The notes below the pieces were generated by a model. The model had not been told where the DNA came from, made no database searches, and worked only from the letters and a program-made list of their open reading frames with translations. From NCBI GenBank assembly GCA_015660855.1, contig JACSDG010000007.1, positions 19,641 to 83,640 on the forward strand: a DNA stretch of 64,000 nt, given 5' to 3'. The first letter of the stretch is position 1; each line of letters begins with the position of its first letter. Shown here one piece after another: positions 26,662 through 36,251 of the stretch. Source of the DNA: Magnetococcales bacterium (GTDB taxonomy: Bacteria; Pseudomonadota; Magnetococcia; Magnetococcales; UBA8363). The translations under genes and the position numbers were made by a program.

Positions 26662-27948
26662 ATGGCCAAGATTGAAGGTTTCCGAATAAAAAATTATCGA
26701 TCTTTGCGGGATGTGACTTTGGGCAGGCTCTGGGATGTGCAGAACACCTCCCCTTTGACGCCTATGACCGCCGTGATCGGCAAAAACGGGGTTGGGAAGA
26801 GCACCCTGTTTGATGCCTTCGGCTTCCTGGCCGATTGTCTCAAGTCCGGTGTGGAGGAGGCATGTGATCTTAAAGGACGGGGTGGTTTTAATCGCCTGCG
26901 CTCCCAGGGTGTGAGGGAGCCCATTGAATTCGTAGTCTATTACAGGGAAGAAAATAAATCTCGTCCCATCACCTATGAGTTGGCCATTGACGTTGACAAA
27001 GATGGGCGACCTTTTGTTTTGAAGGAGCGTTTCAGGCAACGGAGGCATAAACAATCACATGGAAGGCCATTTTCTTTTCTGATCTTAAATACGGGTAAAG
27101 GGATTGCCTGGAAAGGCGAAGACGAAGGATGGATGATCGATGATGAAAATGAAGACAACTTTGACAAAATTCTGGAATCTATTTTTAAAGTTAAAATGGA
27201 AGAAGGTTCTGAAACCGAGAGGGTGGAGTTGTCGGACATCAGAAGGCTTGGCATTGCGACTTTGGGATCGCTGAAACAACACCCCCGCATTTCAAAATTT
27301 CGCATGTTTATCGAAGGATGGTATTTGAGCTATTTCACCCCTGACGCCGCCAGGGGGTTGCCGTTGGTAGGTCCGCAGAAACATTTGAACCTGCATGGGG
27401 ATAATCTTGGGAACGTTGTTCAGTTCATGGAGCGGGAGCATAAAGAAAAGTTCAAGAATGTTTTATCAAAAATTGCTGAACGGATTCCCGGGATCGAAAA
27501 AATTGACACTGAAAAAACGTCGGATGGCAGGCTTTTGCTTCGTTTTAATGACAGGGGCTTTGCTGATCCGTTTTTTGTCCAGCAGATGTCGGACGGTACT
27601 CTTAAAATATTTGCCTATCTCTTGCTGCTTAACGATCCGTCGCCACCGCCGTTTCTTTGTATTGAGGAACCTGAAAACGGTTTGTACCATAAGCTTTTGG
27701 CGGCACTTGCCAGTGAATTTCGCGAACATGCGACGGGTCGTAAGGGTGGATCCCAGATTTTTGTTACCACGCACCAGCCCTATTTGGTGGATGCCCTGAC
27801 TCCAGAGGAAGTGTGGATTCTTGAAAAGGGGGCGGATGGTTTTTCCAAAGTCTGGCGTGCTAGCGAAGACCCCATCGTCAATGATATGGTCAAGGAGGGG
27901 TTGCCTTTGGGCGGATTGTGGTTTAGCGATTATCTGGATGCGAGATAG
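26662..27948 (+). CDS. OLD-like AAA ATPase of a defence-type gene pair
   Basis: 428 residues. It starts with FRIKNYRSLRDVTL and a Walker A GKNGVGKSTLFDAF. After a variable middle it has the ABC-like signature region MSDGTLKIFAYLLLL, Walker B FLCIEEPENGLY and the switch His in VTTHQPYLVDAL. This is the AAA_21/OLD-type SMC-like ATPase. Such genes are commonly paired with a TOPRIM-like or DUF4276 gene in putative anti-phage modules; a DUF4276-like gene follows directly but is cut short. Base composition is more A/T-rich than the flanking core genes, which fits transfer. Confidence 0.8.
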   Translation: MAKIEGFRIKNYRSLRDVTLGRLWDVQNTSPLTPMTAVIGKNGVGKSTLFDAFGFLADCLKSGVEEACDLKGRGGFNRLRSQGVREPIEFVVYYREENKSRPITYELAIDVDKDGRPFVLKERFRQRRHKQSHGRPFSFLILNTGKGIAWKGEDEGWMIDDENEDNFDKILESIFKVKMEEGSETERVELSDIRRLGIATLGSLKQHPRISKFRMFIEGWYLSYFTPDAARGLPLVGPQKHLNLHGDNLGNVVQFMEREHKEKFKNVLSKIAERIPGIEKIDTEKTSDGRLLLRFNDRGFADPFFVQQMSDGTLKIFAYLLLLNDPSPPPFLCIEEPENGLYHKLLAALASEFREHATGRKGGSQIFVTTHQPYLVDALTPEEVWILEKGADGFSKVWRASEDPIVNDMVKEGLPLGGLWFSDYLDAR

Positions 27949-27952
27949 GCCA

Positions 27953-28222
27953 ATGCCTTTGGAAATACTTGTTGAAGACCAATCCGGCAAGCAGGCGTTG
28001 AAACTGCTGCTTCCGAAGATTGTTGGTTCGGAGTGTACTTTCAAGGTTATTGCCTACAAGGGGGTGGGGCACATTCCGAAAAATTTGCACCGAGATTCCG
28101 ACCCGACTACCCGGATTTTCCTGGAGCAATTACCCAGAGGATACGGGGAGGCTTTCTCAAAGTTTCCAGAATTTTATTGGAGAACTCCAGGCACTTCGGT
28201 TGCCCAGGGCGACGGTGACTGA
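27953..28222 (+). pseudogene. Truncated DUF4276-like (TOPRIM-related) partner of the ATPase
   Basis: 89 residues. The start MPLEILVEDQSGKQALKLLL carries the expected first acidic residue of the DUF4276/TOPRIM-like fold, and YKGVGHIPKNL is typical of the family. Members usually have about 200 residues and a second acidic motif (DLD-like) after a GYG...YP segment. Here similarity stops just after GYGEAFSKFPEFYW and the frame ends, so the catalytic second half is missing. It lies 4 bp after the ATPase. Confidence 0.6.
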
Positions 28223-28262
28223 TGTGGAATAACGGTGGTATGACAAAAGGCCGCTAACCGCC

Positions 28263-29417
28263 ATGCGCATACTTCACGTCATCCGTTCCCTGGACCTGCG
28301 GGTGGGAGGTCCGACTCAGGCGTTGATTCTTATGGCCTTGGCTTTGTCCAGGGAAGGGGTCGAAGTGGATGTGGCTTATACCCGCACAGGGGTTGGTGCG
28401 GATGGGGGATCCCTGTTGGCCTGTGCCGAGGGCGTTCGACTGTTTGGCTTTGCCAACGTAGGCGGGGGGAGATGGAGTTTTTCCCGTCCACTTGGGTGCT
28501 GGCTTTCTTCGCATGTGGGCACTTATGATCTGGTGCATGTGCATGGGGTATGGACCTTTCCTCCCCTGATGGCGGCCCGCTATGCGCGCAAAATGGCTGT
28601 CCCACTGGTGCTGCGACCTGCCGGAACCTTGGACATCTACCCCATGAGTCAAAAATTGTGGCGAAAAAAAATCTACTACCATTGGGCAGTGAAAAATATG
28701 TTGACTCAGTCTGCCGCCATTCATGCCACTTCTTCCTCCGAAGCCAGACAATTGGGGCGTTTGACCTCTTCCCACAGCATTCGTGTGATCCCCCTGGCCG
28801 TCAACGCCATGCCCACGCAATCTTCAGGTTTTATTCCTGATGAACCTTTGCGCCTTCTATTTTTATCCAGGATTCATCCCAAAAAAGGGCTGCCGGTTTT
28901 AATACAGGCCCTGGCTCGCCTGCATGAGCGTGGGATTGCCGCCACCCTGGCGGTTGCTGGAGATGGAGAGGCCGATTATCTCCAGTTTCTCCACCGTCAT
29001 ATTGCCAAACTTAGGCTGGAACTATGGATCACTTTTCATGGTTTTCTCCAGGGTGAAGAAAAAAATCGGCTTATGGCGGCATCCCATCTGTTTGTTCTCC
29101 CCTCGCATCAGGAAAATTTTGGTCTGGCTGTGGTTGAGGCGATGGCTGCGGGATTGCCGGTGGTTGTCAGTGACCAGGTTGCCCTGGCAGAGGATGTTGA
29201 ACTCTCGGGGGCGGGTTTGGTGGTGCCGGTGGATCAACCCGAATCTCTGGCCGGGGCACTGGGCGTATTGACCGATCCCGCCAGACGTCGCATCATGGCG
29301 CAAAAGGGACCACTTTGGGTACAGGAGAAGTTTTCCATGGCAGCCATGGGGCGTTCCTTGTCGGCACTCTACCACGAGTTGGTCCAAAACAAGAACGCAG
29401 CTAAAATTATGATCTGA
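28263..29417 (+). CDS. Glycosyltransferase family 4 protein
   Basis: 384 residues, GT-B fold. The N-terminal half begins MRILHVIRSLDLRVGGPTQA. The C-terminal half has RIHPKKGLPVLIQAL and the family motif HQENFGLAVVEAMAAGLPVV, with the nucleotide-sugar-binding Glu residues. It probably adds a sugar during surface polysaccharide assembly. It lies upstream of a methyltransferase and a kinase-fold gene in the same direction, and donor and acceptor cannot be deduced. Confidence 0.88.
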   Translation: MRILHVIRSLDLRVGGPTQALILMALALSREGVEVDVAYTRTGVGADGGSLLACAEGVRLFGFANVGGGRWSFSRPLGCWLSSHVGTYDLVHVHGVWTFPPLMAARYARKMAVPLVLRPAGTLDIYPMSQKLWRKKIYYHWAVKNMLTQSAAIHATSSSEARQLGRLTSSHSIRVIPLAVNAMPTQSSGFIPDEPLRLLFLSRIHPKKGLPVLIQALARLHERGIAATLAVAGDGEADYLQFLHRHIAKLRLELWITFHGFLQGEEKNRLMAASHLFVLPSHQENFGLAVVEAMAAGLPVVVSDQVALAEDVELSGAGLVVPVDQPESLAGALGVLTDPARRRIMAQKGPLWVQEKFSMAAMGRSLSALYHELVQNKNAAKIMI

Positions 29418-29420
29418 AAG

Positions 29421-30164
29421 GTGACTGTGACAGATTCGATTCAGCAGCAAACCACCTTTTTCTATGATGCCGAGGCGCAATCCTATGATCGGATCCGTTA
29501 TTCTTCGACCCAGGGGGGGCGAATTGACCGGTTCCACAAAATGATTTTAACAGCGGCATTGGCCCGCCAGGTCGTCAAACCGTCACCGGTTCTGGAACTT
29601 GGCTGCGGTACGGGACGCCTGCTTTGTTTCATGGCATCCCACTGCGATGGGCTGATTGGCGTGGATATTTCTCAAGGAATGTTGGATGTGGCCAAGAAGA
29701 AATTGATCCAAAGCCATTTGCCGCATGTGGGAATTCTGCGTGGAAATGGCCAGGCCCTCCCCTTTCCAGACGAATGTTTTGCCATGGTCTATTCCATCCT
29801 GGTTATCAATCTGATTCCCGATTTTTACCGTGTTTTTCTTGAAGTGCGCCGGGTATTGCAACACAATGGGGTGTTCCTGTTCAGTGTTCCCAACCTGTCT
29901 GGCCTCTATTATCCTGCCGGAGCCATTGTCAACCGCCGCCAAAAATCTTTTGGCCAAAACCGGAAAGGTTCCCGATATGGCCACTGGTTTTTCAACAAGG
30001 AGGTTCGACTGGCCCTCTTGCAGGCTGGTTTGCAGGTGGATCACGTCTGGGGGCAACCGCCGTGGACCCCTTTTGTGAACCGGGTCCGGCCCCTGCCGGC
30101 AACGTCTGTGGGCCGTTTTTTTTCCAAGAGCCTCTACTATTTAACCTCACCCAAGCCAACGTGA
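29421..30164 (+). CDS. SAM-dependent methyltransferase (class I)
   Basis: 247 residues. Motif I LELGCGTGRLL binds SAM, GVDISQGMLDVAKKK is motif II, and FPDECFAMVYSILV corresponds to the post-I/motif III region (Methyltransf_11 type). The GTG start at 29421 has GAAAG in front, 3 bp after the glycosyltransferase stop. In this context it may methylate a sugar or lipid carrier during polysaccharide synthesis; this is inference. Confidence 0.85.
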   Translation: MTVTDSIQQQTTFFYDAEAQSYDRIRYSSTQGGRIDRFHKMILTAALARQVVKPSPVLELGCGTGRLLCFMASHCDGLIGVDISQGMLDVAKKKLIQSHLPHVGILRGNGQALPFPDECFAMVYSILVINLIPDFYRVFLEVRRVLQHNGVFLFSVPNLSGLYYPAGAIVNRRQKSFGQNRKGSRYGHWFFNKEVRLALLQAGLQVDHVWGQPPWTPFVNRVRPLPATSVGRFFSKSLYYLTSPKPT

Positions 30165-30174
30165 CAATAACAAC

Positions 30175-30897
30175 ATGTCCAAACTGGCCCCACGCAATGC
30201 AACCGTCCGAATTGTTGACGCAGATTGCGACCCTTACGTCATCAAGCGTTATCATGCTACCTTCACCGCCGTCGCGGAACACCATGCCTACACCCGGATG
30301 CAACCTCTTTGCGCCGCGATTCCGGGAGTTCGGACCGCAAAAATAATTCAGGTGGATGCCGTGATGGATACGTTACGCCTGGAATTTATTCCCGGGACAA
30401 GTTTGTATGAGTCGGTCTGTCAAGGTCATATCCGGCTGCTCCATATCTGGCGGGATTCTCTTCTTCAATTATTTTTTGCGGCAAAAAATAATAATATATA
30501 TTTTGATGCCGATCCTTCCAACTTCATCATCCATGAAAACGGGCGTGAGCTGGTCGTGATCGATCCTGTCTGCAAACCCGTGGATCTGGAAGATTATGCG
30601 TTGGTTGTTTTTCTGTGGGGTTTATTCAAGATCATGTTACGCAGTGTCAGGGTTTGGCATATCGGTGAGATATTTGGTGTTATCATGGATTATTCATTGC
30701 ATTATCGAAAGATAACGGGGAGTCGATCCGATGCTTTGCGTATGCAGATGGGGCAATATATCCATCAGGTTATTGCCTGGAACAGGGAATCAAGTCCGGT
30801 CGATGGACCGTTGACGACGGCACTTCGACGGGGGGTGGTCATTCCAACTTTTACGTTAATTCAATGGTTGTTAAAAAAAGGATGGGTTAAAATTTAA
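30175..30897 (+). CDS. Kinase-fold protein, lipopolysaccharide kinase-like
   Basis: 240 residues. The segment FDADPSNFIIHENGRELVV, then IDPV, follows the catalytic-loop (D...N) and metal-binding Asp pattern of the protein-kinase-like fold, as in Kdo/WaaP-type sugar kinases and RIO/APH kinases. The N-terminal lobe has YVIKRYHA, which could hold the ATP-binding Lys. The C-terminal third is helical. Its position in a polysaccharide cluster favours phosphorylation of a sugar. It is convergent with and overlaps by four bases the ligase gene on the other strand. Confidence 0.55.
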   Translation: MSKLAPRNATVRIVDADCDPYVIKRYHATFTAVAEHHAYTRMQPLCAAIPGVRTAKIIQVDAVMDTLRLEFIPGTSLYESVCQGHIRLLHIWRDSLLQLFFAAKNNNIYFDADPSNFIIHENGRELVVIDPVCKPVDLEDYALVVFLWGLFKIMLRSVRVWHIGEIFGVIMDYSLHYRKITGSRSDALRMQMGQYIHQVIAWNRESSPVDGPLTTALRRGVVIPTFTLIQWLLKKGWVKI

Positions 30898-32381
30898 CGG
30901 ACATTTTGCTCGTGGTCCGCAGGGTTGGCGGGATGGATAATCCAGGCGATGGCCAGAAGGACCATGAAAGTGGCGGCATTGGCTGGAATGTGCAGGTTGT
31001 AATCGGTGGCGGTATGGATCATCATGGCGGAGATTCCCATCAGACAGGCAAAGGCCAACCCGCGTCGCAGAGGGTCGCTGGAATTGTTTTGCGTTTTTAA
31101 GGCACTGCGCAGGGTAAGAAGGACGGGAGATCCCAACAGGATGAACCCAATGAGACCGACTTCGGCTACAATCTCAAGGTAATCGTTGTCGGCATGTTCA
31201 TAAATAAAGTCGCCTCCGGCGGTGTCGGTGGTTTTGTAGCGGGGGTGCAGAGAACGAAAGGCTCCCGGGCCGATACCGGTAAGGGGGAAATCTTCGATCA
31301 TTTTCAGGGTATGTTTGCCCGTGTGGATGCGTCCTTCGGTGGCGAGGTCTGTTGTTCGCAGTCGATCAACCACCTTGTCCACGCCAAACCAACTGCCCAA
31401 AAGAAGGACATCCATAATCAGGATACTTGATAAAAACAGGATCAAAGGGCGGTTGTTTTGGCCCGCATGGCGGAAAGAAAGCAGAGAGATTCCGCCAGCC
31501 AAGGTCAGACTGGCGAGGAAAGAGGTATTGCCCATGCGCGAATGGCTGAGGATGAGACCGATGACCATGATCACCAGAAAAATACGCAGGGGTGCTTTGA
31601 AGCTTAACAGGACACCGATTATCGATAACCATCGCCCTTGTCTGGAATGGGATTCTTGAGAGAAGTCCAATCGGGAGATGAACAGGCCGATGCCGAGAGA
31701 CAGATTCATGACGAGAAAATTGGCATAATGGTTTCGGTTGATGAAGCTTCCCGAGGCCCAACCCAGGGCATTGGGGTTATGGATGTAGAAGGTATGGTCC
31801 ATTCTGGAAAAGAGCAGGATGGCCCCGATGACGGCTTGGAATGTGGCGGAACAGACCATGACCCAGACCAGAATGTCGAGACGTTTGCGGCTTTCCACCA
31901 GCAACAGGCAAAGGATGAAGATTAAAATGTAGGTGAGACTTTTCATCCATTCCACTTTGGAGGCGTAGGGGTCAAGGCTAAGGGGGATCCATTGGGATGG
32001 GGCGACGATGCCGGTATGCAGATGGATGGCAGCCGTATGGGGGGAAAGCAGGGTAACAACGGCGGGAGGCAGGGGGATACAATGGCCCAGAGAGTAGAGG
32101 AGCCACAAGGACCAGATTCCGATCAGGGGCCAAGCTTTGATGCACGCGCAAGAAATTTTCACTCTTCCCAGGGCAAAAAGCCACAGCCAGATGGCTGTCA
32201 GGGCGAAGGTCATAAGTTCCATTGTCGCCCAGGCCCATGGCCTGTTCCCCCCCAGGGGGAGGGGCATCCAGACCAGCAAGACCAGGAAACCGTAAAACAG
32301 GGGCCGGGGTGTTTGCGACCGGCTGTGGAGGGTGTGATGGCAGGTATGCAACCGGGAACCTGGAAGGGTAGGAGATGGCAA
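30894..32381 (-). CDS. O-antigen ligase/polymerase family membrane protein (Wzy_C)
   Basis: 495 residues with about 11-12 transmembrane helices. Wzy_C features are SHSRMGN in a membrane segment and the large periplasmic loop with TGIGPGAFRSLHPRYK and HADNDYLEIVAEVGLIGF. Family members ligate O-antigen to lipid A core or polymerise repeat units. The N-terminal 25 residues are polar and may be over-extended; an ATG further in is possible. Confidence 0.8.
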   Translation of the reverse strand: MPSPTLPGSRLHTCHHTLHSRSQTPRPLFYGFLVLLVWMPLPLGGNRPWAWATMELMTFALTAIWLWLFALGRVKISCACIKAWPLIGIWSLWLLYSLGHCIPLPPAVVTLLSPHTAAIHLHTGIVAPSQWIPLSLDPYASKVEWMKSLTYILIFILCLLLVESRKRLDILVWVMVCSATFQAVIGAILLFSRMDHTFYIHNPNALGWASGSFINRNHYANFLVMNLSLGIGLFISRLDFSQESHSRQGRWLSIIGVLLSFKAPLRIFLVIMVIGLILSHSRMGNTSFLASLTLAGGISLLSFRHAGQNNRPLILFLSSILIMDVLLLGSWFGVDKVVDRLRTTDLATEGRIHTGKHTLKMIEDFPLTGIGPGAFRSLHPRYKTTDTAGGDFIYEHADNDYLEIVAEVGLIGFILLGSPVLLTLRSALKTQNNSSDPLRRGLAFACLMGISAMMIHTATDYNLHIPANAATFMVLLAIAWIIHPANPADHEQNVR

Positions 32382-32472
32382 AAAAATCTTCTTTCTCGCA
32401 GTCTATCCAGGCCGGGGGTGTTTCTCCAGAGAAATCTGCTCGGCGTTCGTCCATATTTGTGTATAACGATAT

Positions 32473-32553
32473 GGGTCAAGGGGGGGATGATCCCCTCCCC
32501 TTGACCCTTGCAACAGTTTCAACCTTGGAAAAAAGGGGGGGACTGAATGGTTA
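32473..32553 (-). repeat. Dispersed palindromic repeat, minus-strand orientation
   Basis: On the minus strand the order is TAACCATTCAGT (complement at 32542-32553), a C-run and T-run, AAGGTTGAAACTGTTGC, then the hairpin GGGTCAAGGGG...CCCCTTGACCC (32473-32507). The same order is seen at 63904-64000, which defines the family's layout. Confidence 0.6.
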
Positions 32554-32646
32554 TTCCTTGGAGAGTGCGGGTGGATGTGGTGTAAAATGCCGAGTGCTTG
32601 AGCGGCACGTAAATAACGGAGGTATTCGCCCTGGGAGGGAAGCATT

Positions 32647-33228
32647 ATGAGCGCGACAATCGCCTTTGATACCTACGCCTACGTCAAAAAACTCCGTGAT
32701 GCGGGAGTAGACGAACTCCAGGCAGGAATTCAGGCTGAGGCTCTTGTCGCTTTGGTGGAAGATCGTCTTGCAACCAAACAGGACATGTTTACGCTCAAGC
32801 GGGACTTGACCGCTGTGGAAGCCAGTCTCAGGCGGGACCTGGCCGACGTGGAAGCCAGTCTTAGGCGAGACATCAAGGAGATCGATGCCAAGATTGAAAC
32901 CACCAGGGCTGAACTCAAGCGGGATATCAAGGAGATTGATGTCAAAGCCGAAACTCGCTTCAGAGAACTTGATGCCAAGATTGAAACCTCCAAGGCTGAA
33001 ACTTTGGCCAGGATGGACGCCAAGATCGAAACCTCCAAGGTAGACACCATCAAATGGACGGCGGGCATGTTTGCGGCACAGACCGCATTGATTCTTGGCA
33101 CGATGTTCGCCATGCTAAAAATGAACCAACCGAATCCGCAACCAACCGGGTATCCCTCTCCTCCCACCCAGGAGATGCGATTGCCTGCCGCCTCGATCCC
33201 GACGCATGTCGTTCCCCAGGCACGGTGA
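32647..33228 (+). CDS. DUF1640-like coiled-coil protein with C-terminal membrane helix
   Basis: 193 residues. It starts MSATIAFDTYAYVKKLRDAG, typical of the DUF1640/CCDC90 family. Residues about 50-135 form a coiled coil built from near-identical repeats (LRRDLADVEAS, LRRDIKEIDAKIET). One transmembrane helix follows (about 140-158, FAAQTALILGTMFAML) and then a Pro-rich tail. GGGAGGGAAG precedes the ATG. The function of bacterial members is unknown. The internal DNA repeats make the repeat number prone to change. Confidence 0.75.
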   Translation: MSATIAFDTYAYVKKLRDAGVDELQAGIQAEALVALVEDRLATKQDMFTLKRDLTAVEASLRRDLADVEASLRRDIKEIDAKIETTRAELKRDIKEIDVKAETRFRELDAKIETSKAETLARMDAKIETSKVDTIKWTAGMFAAQTALILGTMFAMLKMNQPNPQPTGYPSPPTQEMRLPAASIPTHVVPQAR

Positions 33229-33244
33229 CACCCGTTGATCGTCG

Positions 33245-34507
33245 CTACGGCCTTATGGTCGGAGTCGCTCGCATGCGTTGATGTGCATGGTGGCCTTGTT
33301 GCGCAATCCACTGCATAAAGTGATTTCGGTATTCTCTCCAGGTCCACAGGGCGGCTCGCAACCTGGCTCGCCGCCCCATTTCCGCCAATTCCTGGGGATG
33401 GCTCAACCCCCAATCCAAAGCCGCCATAAGGGCGTCATCATCACCAAAATCGAAAAAACGCCCTTCGATGCCATCGGACAGAATATCTTCGCCGCCCGTA
33501 TTGCGGCTGGCCAATACGGGTGTGCCGCAACTGATGGCCTCAAGAATGACCATGGCCAGCCCTTCGGAACTTGAGTTCAGGACCAATGCCCTGGCCTGTG
33601 CATATTCTTTGGGCAGGGCATGTCTTGGCAGGCTGGGAACATGCTCGTAGAGGCCGGCATAATCCCTCAAGAAGGTGTCCGTTAACCGCATGGGACCAAT
33701 GAGGCGCAATCGATGGGTACGGTAAGCCTTGATTTTTTTCCATACTTGTAAAAGGCGATGGGCACCTTTGCGCAAGCTGATCTGTCCGACAAAAAGAAAG
33801 ATTGGAGGTCTGTGTTCCGGTACGGGAATATCCAGCCACTCCTGGATGGCGGCGTGCGGAATGCAATGAATTTTGCTGGCATCCACCCCGGCGTCTAACA
33901 ACGATTGCCGGACAAAGCTGGAAGGGCAGAGAATCTGGTCGGCCAAGGCCAGCTCATTCTCTTTTCTCTCTGCCCGGTCCGAGGCATATTCCCTGGGGTC
34001 GGTGGTCACCGGGTCTACGTCGGGGAATTGTGCCAATTCTTGATCGAGAAGTTTTTGCACAGTGCGGAAATAGGCGGTAGGCAGGTCGTAGAGACGGGTT
34101 ATGCCAAGCTCACGGGCCTTTTGGAAGGAGGAGAGGCAGGCATCCTCGCGGCCCAGAACCATGTTTACGGGTGGTTTGACCCAGCAGCTTGCGGCACGAT
34201 CGACTGCGGCGTGAAAACGGTCGGAGGCATCGACGCTTCCCCCTCCCAGCCAATGGGTCACGGAGTGGTAGACATCCGCTATGGGAACCCGTATCAACAG
34301 CCGAGAATCGACGGGTGATGGGCGTCGTTTGGTCACCGAACGTCCAACGGGCAGGGCGCGGATGACAGAGTGTGTTTTTTCTGTGAAGCACCACGAGGTC
34401 ACCAGGCGTTCAAGTTGTCCCGTTGCCGCCAGGGCGATGGATTGTTGACGAATTCCTTCAGTCAAGGCCGGACCGATACGCAATACTTTGTTGCCGATGA
34501 TGGTCAA
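33245..34507 (-). CDS. Glycosyltransferase family 1/4 protein
   Basis: About 420 residues, GT-B fold. The C-terminal half has FLFVGQISLRKGAHRLLQVW and the motif SSSEGLAMVILEAISCGTPV with the nucleotide-sugar-binding Glu. The start is uncertain: a TTG at 34507 has GGGGAGA immediately upstream and begins the conserved part; the frame is open further into the neighbouring gene. It follows the membrane polymerase gene by 16 bp on the same strand, so the two probably act on the same polymer. Confidence 0.82.
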   Translation of the reverse strand: MTIIGNKVLRIGPALTEGIRQQSIALAATGQLERLVTSWCFTEKTHSVIRALPVGRSVTKRRPSPVDSRLLIRVPIADVYHSVTHWLGGGSVDASDRFHAAVDRAASCWVKPPVNMVLGREDACLSSFQKARELGITRLYDLPTAYFRTVQKLLDQELAQFPDVDPVTTDPREYASDRAERKENELALADQILCPSSFVRQSLLDAGVDASKIHCIPHAAIQEWLDIPVPEHRPPIFLFVGQISLRKGAHRLLQVWKKIKAYRTHRLRLIGPMRLTDTFLRDYAGLYEHVPSLPRHALPKEYAQARALVLNSSSEGLAMVILEAISCGTPVLASRNTGGEDILSDGIEGRFFDFGDDDALMAALDWGLSHPQELAEMGRRARLRAALWTWREYRNHFMQWIAQQGHHAHQRMRATPTIRP

Positions 34508-34523
34508 TTCTCCCCAGTGAGGG

Positions 34524-35849
34524 TCATTGATGGATTTGTTTCGCCAGGTAGGACTGCTGTTCGGCCCAGGCCAAGGATATTGCGAGCATGGGCCAGACAA
34601 AACCGGAGGCCACATGGTCAAAGGCGGTATTCTGCATGAAAAACGCAAGGATGGACAGGGTACAGACCAGAAGCCCAGACTGGCCGGTCCCGACGGGAAG
34701 ACGCCAACAGGCTTGCATCAGGGTCCAGATGATCCAGATTCGCAGCATGAGGACGCCGAGGGTACCGACAATCCCGATTTCGGAGACCATGCGCGGCAAC
34801 TCTTGTTCATAACGTAAAAATTTTCGTTCGCCGGTTGCAAAATAAGCCCCTCCCACCTGACCGACGCCAAAACCGTTGCCCATAGGCTCTTCGAAGATGG
34901 ATTGTATCAGGTATTGGTTCATACTGTCGAAACGATCCATGACGCTGTCGGACTTGGCATGACGTTCCATGACTGTCGATACCAGGGTGACATAGGGGTT
35001 GACCACATTGTCTTCCGCTCCTTGTGGCATGGCGATGGTCCCCAGGGCCATCAGAAGGACGACAGGGACGAGGAAGACTCGTTTCATCCCGCTCAACAAA
35101 AAGACTCCGATGATGATGGCAACGGATATGAAGAGGCCGGCACGGGTCATGGAAGTGGAGCCACAGACCAATCCAGCCAGCACGGCGGCGCGTCCCAGAA
35201 ACACATCCCCCATGGTATGGGAGGCGGTTTGGAGAAACATGCCGGCCCAAACCGCGAGAATTGTCATGGAAGACATGCCGGAAATAAAAGCGAAGGTACC
35301 GGTGGCCCTGACGATGCCGTCAAAAACGATGACTTCCATGCTGGGGTCAACATAGGTGTTGATGGGATGGGTATTGGGCAATAAAAATTGGATGATACTC
35401 AAACCTGCCGGGATGAATGTCAGCAGGGCCACTCCCCGGACAATGGGAATGATTTGCCTGGTGAGCAGGAGTCTGGCGGCAAAATAGGCGAACAAGGGCA
35501 GAAAAAACATGGAACGAAAGTTCAGCAAGGCACCAACGATGTTCAATTGTTGGATCATGCTTCCGGCGGCACCGGTGACAAACAGTAGCAGCAATAATTG
35601 CAGGTATCTGGAATAGTTTTCCAACAGGGGAGTGGTGAATCGGGCTGAGATAAGAATTCCCAAGGTTCCAAAAACGATGTCTTTGGAGAGATAGGCGACG
35701 TATCCAAGTTCGGGAATGCTGTGGGGCAGTACCCATTTACGCAAGGCCCCTTCCATGATGCCCGACAAAAACACGGCGACCATCCATATTTCTACCGGGT
35801 GCCATTTTTGTTCCTGGCTGGGTTCCTTGTGTGACCGATGGCTCTCCAT
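34524..35849 (-). CDS. Polytopic membrane protein, O-antigen/exopolysaccharide polymerase-like
   Basis: About 441 residues from the ATG at 35849 (the frame is open to 35930). About 10-11 hydrophobic segments are visible, with a large loop containing NPYVTLVSTVMERHAKSD and EEPMGNGFGVGQVGG. The layout is like Wzy/EpsK-type polymerases, and the Gly-rich loop before RMVSEIGIVGTLG echoes Wzy_C proteins. No signature is strong enough for a gene name. Linked to the glycosyltransferase downstream. Confidence 0.6.
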   Translation of the reverse strand: MESHRSHKEPSQEQKWHPVEIWMVAVFLSGIMEGALRKWVLPHSIPELGYVAYLSKDIVFGTLGILISARFTTPLLENYSRYLQLLLLLFVTGAAGSMIQQLNIVGALLNFRSMFFLPLFAYFAARLLLTRQIIPIVRGVALLTFIPAGLSIIQFLLPNTHPINTYVDPSMEVIVFDGIVRATGTFAFISGMSSMTILAVWAGMFLQTASHTMGDVFLGRAAVLAGLVCGSTSMTRAGLFISVAIIIGVFLLSGMKRVFLVPVVLLMALGTIAMPQGAEDNVVNPYVTLVSTVMERHAKSDSVMDRFDSMNQYLIQSIFEEPMGNGFGVGQVGGAYFATGERKFLRYEQELPRMVSEIGIVGTLGVLMLRIWIIWTLMQACWRLPVGTGQSGLLVCTLSILAFFMQNTAFDHVASGFVWPMLAISLAWAEQQSYLAKQIHQ

Positions 35850-36251
35850 CAGGCATCCTGTGAAGGGATCGGGTTGGCGGAGGAGGGGGGTAGTTCGTTG
35901 TTTCCGGCCCACGAAGATGACGCCACACACAACGCTTGCGTCGGCGGTGATGATAGAACGCTGGCCAGGGCAAGGTCAAGTTTGCAGGCATTTTGCGGTT
36001 TTATTTATTGAATCAATCTCTGGATTGGGTGCGACATGGTGATGATCCTGGGTGAAAAACGGAATGGATTGCAAATAAAAACGCCTTTTGCTGAACCCGG
36101 GAATGTGGCAAACTTGCTTTAAGAGTTGTCGAGTCGGGTCAGGCTGTCCTGGAAATCTCGACGGGGTGTGAACTTTAACGAATGTTGCAGGCAGGTTTTT
36201 TGGATTTCTCTTCCAGGGGAATCTTTGCGGCAATCCTTCAACGTGAATGGA
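35850..36251. other. Intergenic region between divergent polymerase and leuA genes
   Basis: About 400 bp. No gene, tRNA or strong terminator was recognised. It should hold divergent promoters. No leucine-rich leader peptide was found before leuA. Confidence 0.35.
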
